A stretch of 64,000 bases of DNA from Gammaproteobacteria bacterium LSUCC0057 (GCA_004535795.1 SPIA01000003.1:280550-344549), one strand, 5' to 3'; counted from the first letter of the stretch, positions 40,959 to 51,022 are shown. Program-made: numbers and translations. The notes: a model not told the origin generated them from the sequence alone.

Positions 40959-41178
40959 AATATTCGGGCTATTTGCTAACAGATCTGTTGTACTCAGACT
41001 ATAAACCATAGCATCGCAATGCATTTTTGTCGCTGTTAGCGTTGCGCAAATTCGTTGCCAAGCGCGCCGGGTGATCTGGCTGAGAGGTTTTTACCGTGGC
41101 CTCGCAGCACGTCTGCGTTGGCTGGTAAAATCAACACTAGCACCATTGATTGCGGCACGGCGCGGGGGTGAGAGAACG

Positions 41179-41610
41179 ATGGACAGAACAGATCGACTCA
41201 GTTGGCGTTGGAGCCTACTGCTACTGCTTGTGTTAGCACTGCCGTTGGCCAGTAAAGAGTCGCTGCCACTGTCCGAGCAGCTGGCTCAGTTGGAACAGCT
41301 CGATGAGAGTGAATGGGGTATTCGCAACGGCTGTGTACTGTTGTCGCGGGTGCGGCAGATGACGTTCATCGATGACCAGCACGCGCTGTTAAAACTCTCG
41401 GGTAACAGACGCGCGCGGCTGACACTGGCGAGCGAGTGCCCAGGCATTGCCGCCAACGGCTATCTGCTGATTAACCGCAGTGGCCGTCTGTGCAGCCGCT
41501 TCGACAGCGTTGCGGTGCTCGACAACAGTTTTGGTGGCGCACGAGCCGGCCAGCGCTGCGCTATCGAATCTATCGCGCCGGAAGTGGAGCTGGAGCAAGA
41601 TGGTGGTTAA
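41179..41610 (+). CDS. small secreted protein, DUF6491-like
   Basis: 143 residues from the ATG at 41179, with a signal peptide (WSLLLLLVLALPLASK). The mature part has a Cys-containing start (RNGCVLLSRVRQMTFIDDQHALLKLSGNRRARLTLASECPGI) that recalls DUF6491 proteins, and further Cys residues. No function known. It overlaps the next gene (M23 peptidase) by 11 bases, so the pair is co-expressed. Confidence 0.65.
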   Translation: MDRTDRLSWRWSLLLLLVLALPLASKESLPLSEQLAQLEQLDESEWGIRNGCVLLSRVRQMTFIDDQHALLKLSGNRRARLTLASECPGIAANGYLLINRSGRLCSRFDSVAVLDNSFGGARAGQRCAIESIAPEVELEQDGG

Positions 41611-42460
41611 TGGTACCCACCGGCCGCTCTGGGTGGCGGTTGTGGCACTTTGCAGTTCGCTGCTGTTGCATGCTGCCAGCCCATCGCCAGTATTGCACTG
41701 GCAGGGCAGCTGGCAGCCGGGCGGGCTGATGGTGACAACGGTTGCCGACGACTATCGACTGCACTGGCAGGGTCGGCCGCTGCCCGCCGATCATCACGGC
41801 CGGGTGTTGTTAGGTCTTTCGCGCGATGCCAGCGGTCCGATTGCCGTAGAGTTAGAACATCTGCCCTCGGGTCGACGCTGGCCGTTCAGCTACCCGCTGC
41901 AGCCGCGCGACTACGCTATTCAGCGTATCGAAGGAGTACCGCAACAGACGGTGACACCGCACCCGGAACAGCTAGCGCGAATCCGCCGCGAAGCGGCGCT
42001 GGTAGCGGCGGCGCGCTCGGTCTCGCACACGGAGCCACTCTATGCCAGCGGTTTCCAAGCGCCGGCGCAGGGGCCGATTACCGGCGTCTACGGCAGCCAG
42101 CGCGTCTATAACGGCACACCCGGGCGACCGCACTACGGTGTAGACTATGCGGCCCCAGAGGGTGCTGCCGTGGTTGCGCCAGCTGCAGGAATGGTGGTGC
42201 TGGCCGAGCCTGACCTGTTTTACTCAGGTGGCACGGTAATTATTGACCACGGCTTTGAGCTCTATTCGAGTTTTTTGCATCTCAGCGCAGTCAGTGTGGA
42301 GGTGGGCCAGCGGTTGGCTCAGGGCGCGCGTCTCGGCGCGGTTGGTGCCACGGGCCGCGCTACGGGCCCGCACTTGGATTGGCGCATGAACTGGGGGGCG
42401 ACCCGTATCGACCCGCTACTGGTGTTGGCGGCCTTGCCCACAGCCTCAGCGGTGGATTAA
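41600..42460 (+). CDS. M23-family peptidase with an HLD zinc motif
   Basis: 286 residues from the ATG at 41600, after GGAG. Signal peptide ends near HAA (about 26). The C-terminal domain is a LytM/M23 fold: H178-YGVD182, LHLSAV and GPHLDW with H258-L-D260. In canonical M23 enzymes the last motif is H-x-H and its second His binds zinc; here it is Asp. The same HLD variant is, as I recall, common in one gammaproteobacterial subgroup, so it may be active. Acts on peptidoglycan in the periplasm. Confidence 0.88.
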   Translation: MVVNGTHRPLWVAVVALCSSLLLHAASPSPVLHWQGSWQPGGLMVTTVADDYRLHWQGRPLPADHHGRVLLGLSRDASGPIAVELEHLPSGRRWPFSYPLQPRDYAIQRIEGVPQQTVTPHPEQLARIRREAALVAAARSVSHTEPLYASGFQAPAQGPITGVYGSQRVYNGTPGRPHYGVDYAAPEGAAVVAPAAGMVVLAEPDLFYSGGTVIIDHGFELYSSFLHLSAVSVEVGQRLAQGARLGAVGATGRATGPHLDWRMNWGATRIDPLLVLAALPTASAVD

Positions 42461-42558
42461 TTTCACGGTTATTCATGGCGATAACAGCCAATTTTGCGTA
42501 AACTTGCCGCCGGAATTTTTTTTGTCAAACGGCCATGCAACCGCCACCGGAGCGTGTT

Positions 42559-42768
42559 TTGGATAAGAAATTACTCAGTATATTAGTCTGCCCTGTCAGC
42601 AAAGCTCCGCTCGAGTACCACCCCGAGCAGCAGGAGTTGGTCTGTCGTGCCAGCGGCCTTGCCTACCCGGTACGCGATGGTATTCCGGTGATGCTGGAGA
42701 GCGAAGCGCGCGCGCTCAGCGCCGACGAAAAATTGCGCAGTAGCGATGGCAGTGGGGTGGGGCAATAA
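42559..42768 (+). CDS. Trm112/YcaR family zinc-ribbon-like protein
   Basis: 69 residues from a TTG preceded by CGGAG. The family start (M)[19 protein letters not shown] supports this over the in-frame ATG at 42535. CPVSKAPL has one Cys of the usual CPx[20 protein letters not shown] ends the fold. Its stop overlaps the next ATG. Often co-encoded with lipid A or methyltransferase genes; here with a HIT protein. Confidence 0.88.
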   Translation: MDKKLLSILVCPVSKAPLEYHPEQQELVCRASGLAYPVRDGIPVMLESEARALSADEKLRSSDGSGVGQ

Positions 42769-43121
42769 TGGCCGACGAGAAGACCTTATTCAGCCGCATT
42801 GCCGACGGTGATCTGCCCGCCGAGATTTTGCACCGCGACGAACACTGTTTTGTGATTAAAGACATTTCGCCGCAGGCCCCGACTCACCTATTGGTCATAC
42901 CCATAAAGCCAATCCCGCGGCTGGTCGATGCCACTCTGGCCGACCGGGCTCTGCTCGGCCACCTGTTGTGGGTCGCTGGCGACATTGCCAAACGGGCGGG
43001 CTGTGGGGAAGCATTTCGGCTAGTCATCAATAACGGTGCAGGCGCGGGCCAGACGGTCTTCCATCTGCACCTGCATGTATTGGGAAATACTCAATTTAAC
43101 GAAGCTAGTCTGCTCGGCTAG
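42768..43121 (+). CDS. hinT: HIT-family nucleotide hydrolase (HinT-like)
   Basis: 117 residues, complete. [39 protein letters not shown] and the His triad HLHLHVLG define HINT-type purine nucleoside phosphoramidases. Coupled to the YcaR-like gene by overlap of one base. alaS follows after 64 bases. Confidence 0.95.
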   Translation: MADEKTLFSRIADGDLPAEILHRDEHCFVIKDISPQAPTHLLVIPIKPIPRLVDATLADRALLGHLLWVAGDIAKRAGCGEAFRLVINNGAGAGQTVFHLHLHVLGNTQFNEASLLG

Positions 43122-43185
43122 CGCACTGCCGGCAGCGCGGGTCTTGTCGCCCGCACCGCCGGCCACTACTACGGAACCTATCGCA

Positions 43186-45795
43186 GTGACCACACCGACG
43201 CCATGGAGCAGTGCGACTATTCGCCAAGCTTTCCTCGATTACTTCGCCCAGCAAGGCCACACAGCCGTCAGCAGTAGCAGCTTAGTGCCGGGCAACGACC
43301 CGACGCTGTTGTTTACCAACGCCGGAATGGTGCAGTTTAAGGACTGCTTCTTGGGTGCCGAACAACGCGACTATGTGCGTGCGGTGAGCTCGCAGCGTTG
43401 TGTGCGCGCCGGTGGCAAACACAACGACCTGGAAAATGTCGGTTACACCGCCCGCCACCACACCTTTTTTGAGATGCTGGGTAATTTCAGTTTTGGCGAC
43501 TACTTCAAGCGCGACGCTATTCGCTTCGCTTGGCAGTTTCTCACCGAGGTGTTGGCGCTGCCGGCAGAGCGGTTGTGGGTGACTGTACACATCAGCGACG
43601 ACGAGGCGGCCGATATTTGGGTCAAGGAGATCGGCGTTGACCCGGCGCGCATGTCGCGGCTGGACGAAGACAACTTCTGGCAGATGGGCGATACCGGTCC
43701 CTGTGGTCCCTGCACAGAGATTTTTTACGACCATGGTGAGGGTGTCCCCGGTGGCCCGCCAGGGAGCGAAGACGACGATCTCGACCGCTACATTGAGATC
43801 TGGAATCTGGTTTTCATGCAGTACGAGCGCAATGCCGCCGGCGAGATGAAACCACTGCCGAAACCCTCGATTGACACCGGTATGGGGCTGGAGCGTATCG
43901 CTGCGGTGATGCAGGGCGTGCACAGCAACTATCAGATCGACCTGTTCCAACATCTGATCGCCGCGGCCGCCGTGGCGGTGGGTAGTCGCGATCTGCAGCA
44001 CGACTCGCTCAAAGTGATTGCCGACCATATTCGCTCCTGCGCATTCTTGGTAGTAGACGGGGTTTTGCCAAGCAATGAGGGCCGCGGCTATGTACTGCGC
44101 CGTATAATTCGCCGCGCCTTGCGCCACGGCCACAAGTTGGGGCAGAGCCAGCCGTTCTTTCACACCCTGGTGGCGGCGCTGGTTGCCGCCATGGCCGACG
44201 CCTATCCCGAGTTGCAGCACAAGCAGGCACTGATAGAAGCAACGTTGCTCAAAGAAGAAGAGCAATTTGCTCGCACGCTGGATAACGGCATGGGTGTGTT
44301 AGAGAGTGCCCTCGCCGAGCTGAAAGAGAGTGTAGTGCCGGGCGATGTGGTTTTTCAGCTGTATGACACCTACGGCTTCCCCACCGACTTGACTGCCGAT
44401 GTCGCCCGCGAACGCGGTTTCAGCATCGATATGGAGGGCTACGAGGCGGCCATGACCGAGCAGCGCCAGCGCGCTCGCGCCTCGGGCAACTTTGCCGTCG
44501 ACTACACGCAGACACTGCAACTGCAGGGGGAGACCGCTTTTGTCGGTTACCAACAGCTCAGCGAACAGGCTGTGGTAACCGCTATTCTGGTCGACGATCA
44601 CCAAGTCGAGACTATTCGCGCCGGCCAGCAGGGCGTGATTGTGCTCGATCGCACGCCATTTTATGCCGAGTCTGGTGGCCAGTGTGGCGACAGCGGCTTA
44701 CTTGCGACCAGCGACGGCCAGTTTGAAGTAGCCGACTGCCGAAAGCACAACGGCCATCACTTGCACATTGGCCACCTACTCACCGGTGCTATTACGGTCG
44801 GCGAGACGCTCACGGCAACGGTCACCAACGAGGTGCGCGCAGCAACTGCACGCAACCACTCAGCGACCCATCTGCTGCATGCGGCATTGCGTGAGGTGCT
44901 CGGCGAGCATGTCGCCCAGCAGGGCTCTGCGGTAGATTCACTGCGGCTGCGTTTTGACTTTTCCCACGGCCAAGCGGTCACTCCTGAGCAATTGCGCGCC
45001 GTCGAGCAGCGTGTCAACCGTGCAATACGGGCCAATATCGCCACTCAGACCGAAGTGATGGATATGGAGAGCGCCAAGCAGCGCGGTGCTGTCGCGCTGT
45101 TCGGCGAAAAATATGGCGATGAAGTGCGGGTGTTGAGTATTGCTGGCGAATTTTCGGTAGAGCTGTGCGGCGGCACCCATGTCGAGCGCAGCGGCGATAT
45201 CGGTCTGTTCCGCATCAGTGCCGAAACCAGTGTCGCTTCGGGTGTGCGCCGTATAGAGGCGGTGACCGGCAGCCGCGCCGAAGCACTGTGCGATGACAAC
45301 CAAGACCTGCTGCGCCAACTGGCTGCGCAAACCGGTAGCGATCGCAGCCGATTAGCTGAGAAAGTGGCGAAACTGGTCGCCGATGTTAAACAGCAGCAAA
45401 AAGAGCTAGCGCAGCTCAAAGCACAGTTAGCCGGCGGCGCCGGTGGTGATCTGTTGGCTGCAGCGCAGCAAGTGGCCGGGGTTAAACTGCTGGCTGCGGT
45501 AGTGCCCGGTGCCGACAGTAAGTCGCTGCGCGAGGTGGCCGATAAAGTGCGCGACAAAATAGGCTCAGGCCTGTTTGTCTTGGCCGCAGCCGAGCAGGGC
45601 CGCGCAGCACTGGTCGCTGGTGTCACCAAAGATCTCACCGACCGCTTTAAAGCCGGCGACCTGCTCAAACAGGTAACGGCTGTCACCGGCGGCAAAGGCG
45701 GCGGCAGGCCAGACATGGCTCAGGGTGCAGCAGAGCAGGCCGATCAACTCGATGCCGGCTTTGCGGCGCTTAAACAGTGGTTGGCCAGTCAGTAA
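43186..45795 (+). CDS. alaS: alanyl-tRNA synthetase
   Basis: 869 residues from a GTG at 43186; no ATG suits the family N-terminus ([19 protein letters not shown]). The aminoacylation domain contains [13 protein letters not shown]. The editing domain carries [12 protein letters not shown] and [10 protein letters not shown], which clear Ser and Gly from tRNA-Ala. The C-Ala domain ends with [13 protein letters not shown]. Length is typical. Followed by lysC. Confidence 0.97.
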   Translation: MTTPTPWSSATIRQAFLDYFAQQGHTAVSSSSLVPGNDPTLLFTNAGMVQFKDCFLGAEQRDYVRAVSSQRCVRAGGKHNDLENVGYTARHHTFFEMLGNFSFGDYFKRDAIRFAWQFLTEVLALPAERLWVTVHISDDEAADIWVKEIGVDPARMSRLDEDNFWQMGDTGPCGPCTEIFYDHGEGVPGGPPGSEDDDLDRYIEIWNLVFMQYERNAAGEMKPLPKPSIDTGMGLERIAAVMQGVHSNYQIDLFQHLIAAAAVAVGSRDLQHDSLKVIADHIRSCAFLVVDGVLPSNEGRGYVLRRIIRRALRHGHKLGQSQPFFHTLVAALVAAMADAYPELQHKQALIEATLLKEEEQFARTLDNGMGVLESALAELKESVVPGDVVFQLYDTYGFPTDLTADVARERGFSIDMEGYEAAMTEQRQRARASGNFAVDYTQTLQLQGETAFVGYQQLSEQAVVTAILVDDHQVETIRAGQQGVIVLDRTPFYAESGGQCGDSGLLATSDGQFEVADCRKHNGHHLHIGHLLTGAITVGETLTATVTNEVRAATARNHSATHLLHAALREVLGEHVAQQGSAVDSLRLRFDFSHGQAVTPEQLRAVEQRVNRAIRANIATQTEVMDMESAKQRGAVALFGEKYGDEVRVLSIAGEFSVELCGGTHVERSGDIGLFRISAETSVASGVRRIEAVTGSRAEALCDDNQDLLRQLAAQTGSDRSRLAEKVAKLVADVKQQQKELAQLKAQLAGGAGGDLLAAAQQVAGVKLLAAVVPGADSKSLREVADKVRDKIGSGLFVLAAAEQGRAALVAGVTKDLTDRFKAGDLLKQVTAVTGGKGGGRPDMAQGAAEQADQLDAGFAALKQWLASQ

Positions 45796-45834
45796 ACAAA
45801 TTTTTCTTGTAATTTTTCAGAGCGAAATCTACAG

Positions 45835-47067
45835 ATGAGTGTGATTGTTCAAAAATACGGCGGTACCTCGGTTGGCAGTGTCGAACGCATAGAAGCCGTC
45901 GCTGATAAAGTGATTAGCCACTGCCAGCGCGGTGAAAAAGTAGTGGTGGTGGTGTCGGCGATGAGTGGCGAGACTAACCGTCTGATCGGCCTCGCCAACG
46001 AAATAAGTGATGCCCCCAGCGCGCGCGAAATGGATGTGCTGGTTTCCACCGGCGAGCAGGTGACCATTGCCTTGCTGAGTATGGCACTACAAGCCAAAGG
46101 GCAGGATGCCCGCTCATACACCGGCAGCCAAGTGCGCATTCTCACCGATACCGCGCACAGCAAAGCACGTATTGAAGAGATCGACGCCCACCGTATGCAG
46201 CAAGACCTCGACGCCGGTCGAGTGGTGGTGGTAGCCGGTTTCCAGGGGGTCGATGAGCAGGGCAACATCACCACGCTCGGCCGCGGTGGCTCAGATACCA
46301 CGGCGGTTGCATTAGCAGCGGCGCTCAAGGCCGACGAGTGTCAAATTTATACCGATGTCGACGGTGTTTACACCACCGACCCGCGCGTCGTCGACAGCGC
46401 CCGCCGGCTCACTAGCATCACCTTCGAAGAGATGCTCGAAATGGCCAGTCAAGGCTCTAAAGTGCTGCAAATTCGTTCGGTCGAGTTTGCTGGCAAATAC
46501 AACGTACCGCTGCGGGTGCTCTCAAGTTTTCAAGAGGGCCCAGGCACACTGATTACCTTAGAGGATGATGGAATGGAAAAGCCCGTAGTCTCAGGCATAG
46601 CCTTTAATCGCGACGAAGCCAAGTTGATGATTCGCGGTATACCCGACCAGCCCGGCGTCGCATTTAAAGTGTTGGGGCCGATCAGCGCCGCCAACATTGA
46701 GGTGGATGTCATCGTCCAGAACGTGGCGGTCGACAATTCCGCCAATATCACCTTTACTGTACACAAGAACGACGTCAAAAAAGCTGAGCAGATTCTGCAG
46801 CAGATCGCTGCCGAACTAGGCGCTAAAGAGGTCGCAACCGATTCCAGTATCGCCAAAGTCTCCCTTGTCGGTGTGGGTATGCGCTCTCACGCCGGTGTAG
46901 CGGCAAAAATGTTCGAGTCGCTGGCTAACGAGGCAATTAACATCCAGCTGATTACCACCTCAGAAATTAAAGTAACGGTGGTCGTCGACGAAAAGTATCT
47001 AGAGCTCGCCGTGCGCGCGCTGCACAGCGCTTTTGAGATGGACAAAGAGCCCCAGCAAGAGGCCTAA
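45835..47067 (+). CDS. lysC: aspartate kinase
   Basis: First enzyme of the Lys/Thr/Met pathway. 410 residues. VQKYGGTSVGS near the N-terminus and GRGGSDTTAVALAAALKADECQIYTDVDGVYTTDPR form the kinase domain. Two ACT domains follow (about 265-405), indicating feedback control by Lys or Thr. No dehydrogenase fusion. Conserved alaS-lysC-csrA order. Confidence 0.98.
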   Translation: MSVIVQKYGGTSVGSVERIEAVADKVISHCQRGEKVVVVVSAMSGETNRLIGLANEISDAPSAREMDVLVSTGEQVTIALLSMALQAKGQDARSYTGSQVRILTDTAHSKARIEEIDAHRMQQDLDAGRVVVVAGFQGVDEQGNITTLGRGGSDTTAVALAAALKADECQIYTDVDGVYTTDPRVVDSARRLTSITFEEMLEMASQGSKVLQIRSVEFAGKYNVPLRVLSSFQEGPGTLITLEDDGMEKPVVSGIAFNRDEAKLMIRGIPDQPGVAFKVLGPISAANIEVDVIVQNVAVDNSANITFTVHKNDVKKAEQILQQIAAELGAKEVATDSSIAKVSLVGVGMRSHAGVAAKMFESLANEAINIQLITTSEIKVTVVVDEKYLELAVRALHSAFEMDKEPQQEA

Positions 47068-47070
47068 GCA

Positions 47071-47098
47071 TTGGAATCCACGCAGGGGTTGGTATAAT
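47071..47098 (+). promoter_or_regulatory. csrA promoter
   Basis: TTGGAA at 47071-47076, a 16-base spacer and a perfect TATAAT at 47093-47098, 46 bases before the csrA ATG. Confidence 0.75.
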
Positions 47099-47143
47099 CG
47101 CCCGCTTAACTAATACTAATGTACTAATTCTTCGGAGAGCACG

Positions 47144-47332
47144 ATGTTAATTTTAACCAGACGAGTCGGTGAAACACTGATTATCGGCGACAATGTCTCG
47201 GTCACAGTGCTCGGTGTGCGCGGCAATCAGGTGCGTCTGGGTGTCGATGCGCCCAAAGACGTCGCCGTGCACCGCGAAGAGATCTATCAAAAAATCCAAG
47301 ACGAGAAAGACAGCAGCGCTGACCAGCAGTAA
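47144..47332 (+). CDS. csrA: carbon storage regulator CsrA
   Basis: 62 residues, full length. [51 protein letters not shown] is the dimeric RNA-binding fold; L4 and R44 are the main RNA contacts. Binds GGA motifs in leaders of target mRNAs. Its own leader has CGGAGA at the Shine-Dalgarno site, so autoregulation is possible. Confidence 0.99.
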   Translation: MLILTRRVGETLIIGDNVSVTVLGVRGNQVRLGVDAPKDVAVHREEIYQKIQDEKDSSADQQ

Positions 47333-47375
47333 TTTCGCCCAAAGGTCTATGAATTTCAAGTTGGTATGGTATTAT

Positions 47376-47403
47376 GCCGCCCCTGTTCTGAGGCGGCTTT
47401 TTT
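47376..47403 (+). terminator. csrA terminator
   Basis: Stem GCCGCC/GGCGGC with a 10-nt loop followed by six T residues. Confidence 0.85.
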
Positions 47404-47434
47404 ACGCTAAGGCAGTTAAAAACTGGGCATGCTT

Positions 47435-47738
47435 GCGCGACCTGGGAGCGCCTGTTTAGAGATAAACAGAAACACCAGACGAACAGATTGAGTTTTAAAG
47501 AATTGGTGAGGTGGCCGCGACGTGCTCCTGCCGTCGCGGCATTTCCGCCATCCATGGCGGTCGCCGAGCGACTGATTAAATGCGCAGCATTTAAGGCGGC
47601 GCCAGCCGATTCTGCTGTAGGCAGAACAAGAAAGCCTTAAGGCTTTCGCAGCAACGCGCGACCTGGGAGCGCCTGTTTAGAGATAAACAGAAACACCAGA
47701 CGAACAGATTGAGTTTTAAAGAATTGGTGAGGTGGCCG
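47435..47738 (+). repeat. 83-bp direct repeat of the tRNA-Ser leader and 5' end, flanking a hairpin element
   Basis: 47435-47517 and 47656-47738 are identical over 83 bases, offset 221. The second copy leads into the real tRNA-Ser; the first includes its leader and first 13 nt and then breaks off. Between them lies an H1-type hairpin with TTAAATGC-GCA-GCATTTAA at 47576-47594 and two other hairpins (around 47603-47640). Each copy has the inverted repeat CTGTTTA-GAGA-TAAACAG. No gene is visible here. Confidence 0.92.
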
Positions 47739-47816
47739 AGCGGCTGAAGGCGCTCCCCTGCTAAGGGAGTATACGTTAATCGCGTATCGAGGGTTCGAAT
47801 CCCTCCCTCACCGCCA
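47726..47816 (+). tRNA. tRNA-Ser (anticodon GCT)
   Basis: 91 nt with the long variable arm of class II tRNAs and CCA encoded. Acceptor GGTGAGG pairs with CCTCACC. The anticodon stem CTCCC/GGGAG encloses loop CTGCTAA with GCT. Located downstream of csrA, as is usual in gammaproteobacteria. Confidence 0.96.
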
Positions 47817-47824
47817 CACAAACG

Positions 47825-47849
47825 AGCCCAGCGCAAGCTGGGCTTTTTT
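47825..47849 (+). terminator. tRNA-Ser terminator
   Basis: Perfect 8-bp stem AGCCCAGC/GCTGGGCT, loop GCAA, six T residues. Confidence 0.92.
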
Positions 47850-47888
47850 GTGGGCGCAAGGGTGGGTGAGAAGCCTCGCCGGGTTTGA

Positions 47889-47965
47889 CTGATTGCGCAG
47901 CAATCAGGCCGAGTCGCAACGCGACGTAGCCCCGCAGGGGGCGTTAGCGTGTAAGCACGCTAACG
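47889..47965 (+). other. four-hairpin structured element behind tRNA-Ser
   Basis: H1 47889-47907 is CTGATTGC-GCA-GCAATCAG. H2 47913-47925 is GTCGC-AAC-GCGAC. H3 47930-47940 is CCCC-GCA-GGGG. H4 47942-47965 has a 10-bp stem and TAAG loop. Stem sequences differ from the tRNA-Val copy while pairing is kept. Confidence 0.8.
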
Positions 47966-48137
47966 AGCAATCCCTCCCTCACCGCAAGCTGGGCTTTTTT
48001 GCGGGTGCAACAAAAAGCGAATCAACCAGAATAGGGAGACTTTGCTAGGCATCAGCATTGATGGATAAACTCTGACAATACTTTTATATTGCCGCTGTCG
48101 CATTGATACTCAACCCTGTGAATCTAGTTGAACCACC

Positions 48138-48659
48138 ATGAAAATAGTGCAAAAAAACATCATCAACTCTGGTGCCGATGTCATTGTCATATCGGCGAAC
48201 AAAGCGCTGTTAGCGGGTAGCGGCGTTTCTGGCGCAGTGCATAAAGCGGCAGGCCCAGCGCTAGAGGCTTATGTTAAGCCGTTGGCGCCGGTGTTGCCGG
48301 GAGATGCAATTATTTCGCCTGCATTTAATCTGCCAGCTAAGTATGTGGTCCACGCCGTCTGCCCCCACTTTTATGACGGCTTGCGCGGTGAACCGCAGCA
48401 GTTAGCTGCAGCATTCAATCGAGCAGTAGAGTTATGTAATGGCTGCGATGATGTCGACAGTGTAGCGTTTATGGCGATGGGCATGGGGGTGTGCAACTGG
48501 CCGCTCGCAGAGGCGGCGGCAGTAGCGGCACAGGAGCTGGCCAAGAGCCGTTACCAGAGGACTTATCTTTGCTTGATTGAGCCCAAGTTAGTGGCAGGTT
48601 ACCAGCGTGCCTTTGACCGCCAATGCGAGGATTTTAATCTCTCAGGCGAATGTGGTTAA
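48138..48659 (+). CDS. macro-domain protein (ADP-ribose binding)
   Basis: 173 residues forming one macro domain. ADVIVISANKALLAGSGVSGAVHKAAG corresponds to the N-A-N and G-G-G-V-D-G-A-I-H motifs of ADP-ribose deacylases, with Ser and Ala/Lys substitutions in key places (SANKA; GSGVSGA). MAMGMGVCNWPLAEAA is the second binding loop. It may hydrolyse O-acetyl-ADP-ribose or protein ADP-ribose; the altered loop makes activity uncertain. A C-terminal relic of a relative lies in the island at 29231-29443. Confidence 0.82.
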   Translation: MKIVQKNIINSGADVIVISANKALLAGSGVSGAVHKAAGPALEAYVKPLAPVLPGDAIISPAFNLPAKYVVHAVCPHFYDGLRGEPQQLAAAFNRAVELCNGCDDVDSVAFMAMGMGVCNWPLAEAAAVAAQELAKSRYQRTYLCLIEPKLVAGYQRAFDRQCEDFNLSGECG

Positions 48660-48735
48660 GCCAAGTAGTGGAGCGATGTTGCGTTAGCCGTTGAGGGGCG
48701 TTCTGTAGATCTGTCACTGTTAGTGTCACGCCAGA

Positions 48736-48773
48736 AACAACAAAGCCCAGCAATTGTGCTGGGCTTTGTTGTT
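48736..48773. terminator. bidirectional terminator between macro-domain and autotransporter genes
   Basis: A 16-bp stem with a GCCCAGC/GCTGGGC core flanked by A/T-rich arms, so it has an A tract on one side and a T tract on the other. It separates converging genes. Confidence 0.88.
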
Positions 48774-48838
48774 CTGTGCTTCACTGCCTAGACAGGTTAG
48801 CTGACCAAGCAGAGTGCTTGGCACTTAAAAATGGTAAA

Positions 48839-51022
48839 TCACCAGCTCCAAGTGGCACCGGCAGCCACAACCTTGCGATCTTGGGTGTCGTGCGTGGCAC
48901 CAAATGATAATACGGTGGTATTTTTGTAGCGCGCTTTAAAGCCTAGAGCCAGTGCTTCTTCGCCTTCGAAGTGGCCCGCGCCAATACCAAATGAGTAGCG
49001 CTTACCCTCTAGTGGAGCCGTGATCTGACTAAGAGCAGCCACGCCTGCTATACCGGCATAGGATTTTTTCAACTGTCGTACGTTTACAGCATCAAAATCT
49101 GCAGACCCATCGTAAACACCGTGCACTTGAATCGGATTGCCGTTACTGGTGTTGCCGAAGGTGGCCCCGCGGTCATCTAGGATCATGGCGCTAGAGTAAC
49201 GGCCGCCAGAGATGACTGCGCGCTGTTCATCTACATAGAAACCGTGAGTGTTTCCATCGCCATTAGTGACGGTGATAGTGGCAGAAGATTGAGCGACTTC
49301 TGCTGCGCTTTCAGTCGTGGTTAATTTACCAAACTGGTCGGCAGTAGTATGTACAGCAACGGCGCCCTTGAGCACTGTGCCACTGTGGGCGGTGGTGGTG
49401 CCATTGCTGCTGTCAACCAGGACGGAATCACCAACTCCGTCTCCGGCAGTTAGCTGCGTTGTCGACGCGCCATTGATGATTCGGGTGGTGGTATTGCCCG
49501 CTTGTGTGGTAACCGCCGAGCCGGCAGTAGTGCTACCTATGGTAGTGGTTGAAACACCACTACCCACGCCAATGTTGTTTTGGGTGGCACCCGTCCCGCC
49601 GCCAAGGTTGTTAATAACATTGCCTGCGCCGTAATTTAAGCCGATATTATTGTGTATATCTTGCCCAGCAACGGGTTGTGGCGAAATAATCTGCACGCCG
49701 TAGTCGGTAATTAAAATAGCCGAACCGGTGCCCTCGCCATTGTAATGTGCTGACTGAATCGCAACGTCTGCCCAACTGGGTGTAGGTATGGTAGCGGTGG
49801 GATCAAAAGGTGCTTTTTGTGCGCTACCAGTGATTAATACTCCGGTTGTCGCGGTACTGCTATCGTCTAGAGTGCCGGTTAGGCTGAGTGCCGGATTGCT
49901 GCCCAAGCCATCATTGATCTGCAGCGAATTTGCTCCAGAGATCAGTTGGGTGGCGGTGTTGTTGCTGCCGCCCAGAGTGACACTAGTGGTGGTGCGATCG
50001 TCACCGACATCGCTGCCGTTGACGATCAAAACATCAGTCTCACTGCTAGTGGCAGTGCCTACTGCTAGAGTGGCACGAGCGTCCTGAAGTGCCAAGCTTG
50101 CCGAATTTGTGCCGCCGCTGAGTGTGGTTGTGGCGGACTCGCCATCGATATCTAGCCCGTGGCTACCGAGCATTAATGACGCATTGTCTTGGCTCAAACT
50201 CAGTGCCGCATTGCCAGCGGTGGCGCTGACCGCGGTTTCAGCGCCACTGTTGCCAATTGCGGTAGCGGCGCTGCCGGTGGTGTTGATGTTGGTGGTGCCG
50301 ATCTGGCTGAGGGTGCCTGTGTTGCTCAGCCCAAGCGATGAAGTGGCGCCAGCCACATCGAGATTTTCACTAATGTTGACGGTATCGTCACTACCATCGG
50401 AAATAGTACCGTCCAATATTAGATCGCTGCTAATGGTAGCGTTGCCCGCTATGGCGATATTTTCTCCAATATTGACTGTGTCATCGTTGCCGTCAGTGAT
50501 GATACCGTTGACAGCTAAATTATCGGCAATATTAACTGTATCGTCATTGCCGTCGGAGATTGTCCCGTTGACAGTCAAATTAGCGCTGACAGCGGCTGAG
50601 CCAGCAACTGCTAAGTCTTCGCCAATATTGACTGAACTATCATTGCCATCAAAAATAGCCCCATTCACTCTGATATCGGTACCTACATCTAGAGATGTGC
50701 CCACTGAGGCAGATTTCTCAATAGTAGTGTTGTTATACAGCGTTGTTCCCCCGGTAGTTACCCTGACCCCTACTGTACCGGTTGAGACTTGATCTCCGTT
50801 TATATCGATTCGAGTTTGATCAAAACCAAGAAAAATGCTGCCTTCTCCATTACTGCTGACATCGGCATTGATTAATACGTTGTTGTTTCCGGCTAATTCG
50901 GCATCGTCAGCCTCCTTAGCCGGCATATTGGCTGCACTTGCGGTGCCAGCTGCGATGGCTGCCCATAATAAAAACCCCCGACGAAAGGCTGTGCTGCTGG
51001 CTTTACGTGTAAATTTGTTCAT
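48839..51022 (-). CDS. trimeric autotransporter (YadA-like) adhesin
   Basis: 727 residues with a signal peptide (LLWAAIAAGTASA). A repeat region at about 120-225 has four DGNDDTVNIGENLAV-type units, followed by Ser/Thr/Gly-rich beta-helical passenger. The C-terminus has the YadA anchor: ADFDAVNVRQLKKS, then four strands ending in VVAAGATWSW. Such proteins form homotrimers that secrete themselves through the outer membrane and mediate adhesion. It lies 13 bases downstream of the membrane protein gene at 51036-51677. Confidence 0.88.
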   Translation of the reverse strand: MNKFTRKASSTAFRRGFLLWAAIAAGTASAANMPAKEADDAELAGNNNVLINADVSSNGEGSIFLGFDQTRIDINGDQVSTGTVGVRVTTGGTTLYNNTTIEKSASVGTSLDVGTDIRVNGAIFDGNDSSVNIGEDLAVAGSAAVSANLTVNGTISDGNDDTVNIADNLAVNGIITDGNDDTVNIGENIAIAGNATISSDLILDGTISDGSDDTVNISENLDVAGATSSLGLSNTGTLSQIGTTNINTTGSAATAIGNSGAETAVSATAGNAALSLSQDNASLMLGSHGLDIDGESATTTLSGGTNSASLALQDARATLAVGTATSSETDVLIVNGSDVGDDRTTTSVTLGGSNNTATQLISGANSLQINDGLGSNPALSLTGTLDDSSTATTGVLITGSAQKAPFDPTATIPTPSWADVAIQSAHYNGEGTGSAILITDYGVQIISPQPVAGQDIHNNIGLNYGAGNVINNLGGGTGATQNNIGVGSGVSTTTIGSTTAGSAVTTQAGNTTTRIINGASTTQLTAGDGVGDSVLVDSSNGTTTAHSGTVLKGAVAVHTTADQFGKLTTTESAAEVAQSSATITVTNGDGNTHGFYVDEQRAVISGGRYSSAMILDDRGATFGNTSNGNPIQVHGVYDGSADFDAVNVRQLKKSYAGIAGVAALSQITAPLEGKRYSFGIGAGHFEGEEALALGFKARYKNTTVLSFGATHDTQDRKVVAAGATWSW

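Larger units (their letters stand above)
47798..48001 (+). repeat. tRNA-Ser tail repeat
   Basis: The tRNA 3' end at 47798-47814 (17 nt) reappears at 47969-47985, 171 bp on. The copy lacks the final CA and runs directly into the right arm of a second terminator (to 48001). Between lie the first terminator, a GAGAA box and four hairpins, the same layout as at tRNA-Val and tRNA-Arg. Confidence 0.9.

Noticed and set aside
42768..43121. Possible link between this HIT protein and the HIT domain of the island HNH fusion
   Set aside because: Both share the family fold, but this gene is an ordinary HinT in backbone context.
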